The notes beneath the pieces were generated by a model, which did not search any database, had not been told where the DNA came from, and worked only from the letters and a program-made list of their open reading frames with translations. The position numbers and the translations under genes are program-made. 64,000 nucleotides of DNA from Atherinomorus stipes (lineage: Eukaryota; Chordata; Actinopteri; Atheriniformes; Atherinidae): assembly GCA_023101725.1 (NCBI GenBank), contig JALJCO010001241.1, positions 1 to 64,000 on the forward strand, written 5' to 3'. Positions 59,108 to 64,000 of this stretch are shown here, in pieces; positions within the stretch are counted from its first letter, which is position 1, and every line of letters starts with the position of its first letter.

Positions 59108-62100
59108 CTATCCATCTGTGCACTGCCTCACTCAAGCAAACTATTGATCTATAATAACAAGATCATCACATTTTCATCAAAAAAAGTTACCAACACAATT
59201 GTGTTGCTAAAAGACCTTTGTATGAGCCTAAAATGATGATGAAGCCTATTCCTGTGAAAGTTTGACCAATTTAATAGCTTAAATTGCTAGTAATTTCTAA
59301 TTAGGAGCAGCCAAAGATTAAGAAGTTACAAGAAAGCTTTTTCTATTTAAATGGGGGGAAAAAAACAAAAAACTTGTGGCGGGAATAAAGCCAAGATGAG
59401 GCACTGAGTGGGAGCTGGTTTTATGAAGATATTAGGTAAAAAGTAGCATTCAGTACATAATTGGAAATAGCTAAAACATGCCTGGAGGAAAAAGTGCAAA
59501 TAGCTGCTGTTTTGTGTTTGTAACAAAGACAATACTTTTCATACTGAAAAACAAGACTCGAGAGAGGTCGGTCATTAATGATCTGCATGTTATTCATTAC
59601 TATTATTTGTTTATTTTACAAAGCACTGTTAGCAATAAATTCTGTTTTGTTTTTTGGTTGGACTTAAAGGTTGGCCTTCTGTTTTTTTCAACCTGGAGTA
59701 TATACGTGTATTGGCAAAGTATTGGCAAAAATCAAGGAGTTTTGCTGCAGATAATTTCTTATACAGTGGCTGCCCCGTCTCTGCCATTATACTGGATGCA
59801 CACCAAAGGGCGACTCAACGTTATATGTTCTGAAGGACTCAAAGTGATGCAGAAATTTTTCCGGTGTGTTAATGCACGTATATGCTCCTAGAAATAAGGT
59901 CCAGGTTGAAAAAAAAAAAAGAAAGTTATCCTTTAATGGTGCTATATCTATCTATTTATATCATTTCAGCCTCATCATCTGACAACAGAGGCTGTCCTGA
60001 AAAAGAAAAGGCAGGTCAAAAGTAGCAAAAACTGTTTTAACGTTTAAAGGGTAAAGTTCATAATGTTTGCTGTCATCCACTGTGGTTTTGTAAGAATCTG
60101 GAGAAACAGCATCAGCAACATAAACAACAAAACAGCAACAGACTTCTCGCTATGAAGGATTTCTGTAAATATTGTCATATCTTAAAAAAAAGTTGCCCAA
60201 AACCTGTTTAGATTTGTATTTCAAAATGACTTGTAGACTTAAATTCTGTTATTAGTATTGATTTCCCATATTCATTATATTTTGTCTTCGCCTGTCACAA
60301 TGAAGTGTTGCTCAGCTCTTTTCTGAGCGTACTACTGCCTGCCTGCCTGGCTGTCAAACAGACTGTTTCAATGAGGGAGGCCAGACGCTGCCTATTACGC
60401 AGACTGATAGATTAACAAGGCATGACACTGAGAAGCAGCTGGTCACACAGGAGGACACATTCACATTCCTGTGCGATCCTAGAAATGTCTGAATCACTCC
60501 ACGCTGGAGAGAAAATATGGAATGAGGCACCGCCAGCAGCAGGTGGGCAGGGGAGAGTGGAGCTAACAATGTTTGTTATTCATTCGGTGTATAGGAGATA
60601 TCTGAAGTGAAGTCAGTCTGACCTGCAGTCCCTCATTCCCACATGTCTGTAATTACCAGTCATTTAGATTGATGCAGCGATTAATAAAAACAGCTTCTAC
60701 AGAAGTCTGTCGGCCTGGAGATGATTGAAGACAAACAATGCTGCATCTAAAGCCCCATAAACTGCAGTGATTCTGATCATATCTGTGAAATTCTCCTACA
60801 AACCCAGCTACTAACCACAAATTCCCTGCCAGGCTGCCTGAAGCTGCTTAAATCCACCCAATAAGAAGCACAGATGGCCAACAGATGTTGGGTGCAGCTT
60901 GACAGTCAACCAGCTTGTTCTTCAGCTACTCAGCCAAAAAAAGAGCTGCTGCGGTTTGGTTAGAGATCATGGTGATTTTTATTTGCCCTCATTTTCAGCA
61001 GCTGCTTAGGGGAACATGGAGCGCAGCCCTGTTTGCTAATTAAAGCCTCTAATGAAGAAATTCTGATCTCTGCTTACAAGATAAGCCCAGCACACATGAC
61101 TTTAGACATTGCATGTCTGGGTTAAGGTTTTTAAAGATAATTCATGTAATCACTCTTTGTATTTAACTACAAACATTTGTGCTTTGTGTGCATGCACCAT
61201 CATGTATTATTGTTCTTGCATCTAACCATTAAATGTTAAAATTGCCATGTGTTTAAAAGAGAGGAATTTACTCTCTGTGTGGCCAATGCCAAAGGGCAAA
61301 AACTCAGAGTATAATTAAGAATACATTTGGGAGCTCTGTGCGATGTCAGGTCATTTTTTAACATCAGCTTTGAACTGATGATGACCCTACGTCTTCTCAA
61401 AGAGAGGAGGAAATGATGCTCGACATTTTTTCTCTCTTTTTAAAGCACCTCTGGAAGATTGGATGAGATGATCGGCAATGGAGACATTTTAAGGGAGGAA
61501 ACCTGAGCAGTTTCAGGGCTGTATTATTATCTCAAACATCCAAACAAGTTTCTAACTCAACCATGTTAAGAGAAATTGCAAAAATCCCAAGACATGGCAA
61601 GAAAAACATGTCAGACTGTAGACGTCAGTTACTGTAACATGTTAAGGTTTGTGGTAGTATACTCAGAGAAAGACTGTGGCTTTTTAAAGTGTTGCCAGGA
61701 GAAAGCCTCTTCTCTCTAACAAATGAACATGACAGCTGAACATATTAAGATATTTCTGGAACAATGTCAGACACACAAGACTAAAGTGGAAATGTTTAGC
61801 CATGATGCATTACGGCTAAACAAGGATAAACCCAAACACAGCATGCCAGCAGAAAAATCTCATATCAACTGTTGAGCATGGTGGGGTGATACAGTAATTT
61901 GGGTTTGTTTTGCAGCCACAGGGTCTGAACACCTTACAGCAATTGAGTCAACCATGGTCTACTCTGTATACCAAAGTATTTGTGTCAAATGTAGGGATGA
62001 ACAGAATATCTGCAAACATCACCTGTTGGTTTCTGAAGAACTAAAAGTGAAGCCAGTTGGGTTTCCCACTGTCACCATCTTAGCCACTTTGCATGTGTCG

Positions 62101-62429
62101 TCACTTCCGGAAAACTCAAAAAAGGGCAAAGAGAGGGGAGCTGTGGATGTCCGGGCAACTGAATGACAGGCAACGTACTCTGAGCTAAGAGCTAACTCGG
62201 AGCTAACAGGAGCTAACCAAGATAGGCGGGGTAAAGCTAAGGCATGTTGACCGGCATGTTAACCTGCTAAAAACTGCGATTGTGCCACTGTGCTACAGGT
62301 TGAGGCGCTCCTGAGAGCAAACAGGGAGCTAGTTACTAGCCATCAGCCAGTCTGCTGCCTATCAATCAAAAGGACACGCAGCTAATTATGTGTAATTAAA
62401 AGATTAAATAACATCTAAACAGATGTGTT

Positions 62430-62650
62430 ATAAAAAAAATTCACCCCCCTCACAGTTGACATGAAGGCAAACTTGACCTATTAAACCTAAAATGATTTTT
62501 TGAACCAGACTGTAAACACGTTAATTTCTGTTGTGAAGTTGGCCTTTTTTAACATGGGAGTGTATGAGTATTGACTGTTTTTCAGCCAGCCCCTAGTGGA
62601 TGAGTGGGGAACTGCAATTGTTCAGCACTTCCGCATCAGCTTCACTTTTC
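62430..62650 (+). repeat. Dispersed fish repeat fragment
   Basis: TGAACCAGACTGTAAACACG, AAGTTGGCCTTTTTTAACAT and GGGAGTGT...ATTGACTG...CAGCCAGCCCCTAGTGGA resemble a high-copy fish repeat I recognise but cannot name. No coding frame. Confidence 0.5.
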
Positions 62651-62929
62651 TTGTTGGGTTACCACCTGGTCAAATATGAGAGAAACATGGTGTTGCAATG
62701 GTCCAATCGAAGTCAGATTCCAACTTAATTGAAATGCTGCAGTGAGATTAATCTATCTGTATATAACCAAATCCCTGCAAACCTAAAATGAACTAAAGCA
62801 GCACTATAAAGACGAGTGGGCCAGAAGGAGGTCTATAAAAAGAAACCTGAGACATCAACGACACAGCTGGCTTAAGTTTACAACCAGGAGATTTTATTTG
62901 TTTTTAGCAAGTGTGTGCTGCAAGTTTAT

Positions 62930-62931
62930 GA

Positions 62932-63018
<87 letters not shown>
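62930..63018 (+). repeat. (GAAA)n microsatellite
   Basis: About 89 bp of perfect GAAA units. Confidence 0.97.
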
Positions 63019-64000
63019 TAAAGTGCATACATCCCCATTTCCTTCTTCCTTTCCTGCCTTTCCTTCCTTATCCCTTATTCTATCGCACCAGATTGTAGGA
63101 TCACTGTAATTGCTGCTTATCTTCAAATGGATAATTAGATGTGTGGTGATGTCTGCAGTGCTTTTAACAAGTTGCACAAAACACACTTGTTAGAACATGA
63201 GCAGACAAGACATGTAGCTTATAGCAACAAAAAGAGGTTTTTAATTTGACTTATTTTTATTGATCTTTTCAGATCAAGTATAGAAAGAGAAAAAACTATA
63301 AACAACATCGACAAAAACATAAACAAATGGAAGAAAACACAAATAATACAAAATACATAAACTGGGTCAACAGAGATGGAAAAAAATTGAGCCTACTATA
63401 ATTTTTATTTGTCAAAGAACTACAACTACACAGTCCTTAAATAAATGTTCATTTCCATGAGAGACTGTAAGTCCCCTCATTGTTCACTCTCCCTCACAAT
63501 TAAGTATCTTTCTATTAATTTACTTTGTACATCTGGGGTAGGCTACCATCTAAACTATAAACCAGTATTTTCACTTCCTCTCTCTTCCACTCACTATGTT
63601 GAAAAAGAACTAAGGCAGGAAGAGAAAATAGAAGTATCAGGATTTTTTGTCTCACAATTTTTATTTTTATTTTCTAAATGGTTCTTTCACCCAAATTTAA
63701 ATGCTTCATTTTAATCTGTTTATGGACCATTCTCAGTCACACGACTACGGTCACGCCGCCGTGTCAGGTGGCAAAGAGCTACCCTGGGACTCTGCTCCGC
63801 TATGGTGTGACTGTTAACTTGTGGTTAGCTGCCTCTGATTAAAGGGATACTGTGTAACTTTTGACCCAAATATTATCCAAATATTCTAATATTATTATGA
63901 ATGTAAGCAATAATAGATGATTTCTGAGGTCAATATACAGCACTTGACATATGTTGTTGCTCTGAGGGGGCTGCCATCCTCAAAAACCAGACATTTTAAC

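Overview
The window is vertebrate nuclear DNA, almost certainly from a ray-finned (teleost) fish. It is AT-rich, its genes are split into many small exons with GT-AG introns, and it carries many fish-type DNA transposons (Tc1-like relics, hAT-like MITEs with 8-bp target duplications) and microsatellites. I see no bacterial, organellar, CRISPR, tRNA or rRNA content.

Two protein-coding genes are present, both on the minus strand and arranged head to tail. (1) lamb2, laminin subunit beta-2, appears to be complete. I assembled 34 coding exons from 58340 down to 15854. Every splice phase agrees, and the joined reading frame is 5412 nt including the stop: 1803 aa from the first ATG or 1795 aa from the second. 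The domain order is signal peptide, LN, LE repeats, LF (domain IV), LE repeats, coiled coil with the beta-specific Cys-rich insert, ending in NTCQ. (2) usp19, a ubiquitin-specific protease, is present only as its 5' part: a non-coding first exon, the start exon, and three more exons covering the first CS/p23-like domain and a low-complexity linker. The catalytic USP domain lies beyond the left edge. USP19 and LAMB2 are also same-strand neighbours in mammals, so the pair is an old microsynteny block and supports both identifications.

Layout: 1-4353 usp19 intron with tandem repeats; 4354-10584 usp19 exons; about 10590-10720 GC-rich usp19 promoter; 10.7-13.8 kb intergenic with two dead Tc1-like transposons; about 13.8-15.85 kb probable lamb2 3'UTR; 15.85-48.6 kb lamb2 exons 34 to 2; 48.6-58.26 kb a 9.6-kb intron packed with six repeats or MITEs; 58.26-58.34 kb signal-peptide exon; 58.35-64 kb upstream flank with long GATA and GAAA microsatellites.

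The two products are not known to act together. Laminin beta-2 is secreted and polymerises in basement membranes (synapse, kidney glomerulus, eye in other vertebrates). USP19 is a deubiquitinase. I found no novel gene system. The points most worth checking are the (TG)n tract inside the proposed lamb2 start region, a roughly 1-kb almost pure purine tract in one lamb2 intron (possibly an assembly artefact), and the cluster of datable MITE insertions in the first coding intron.
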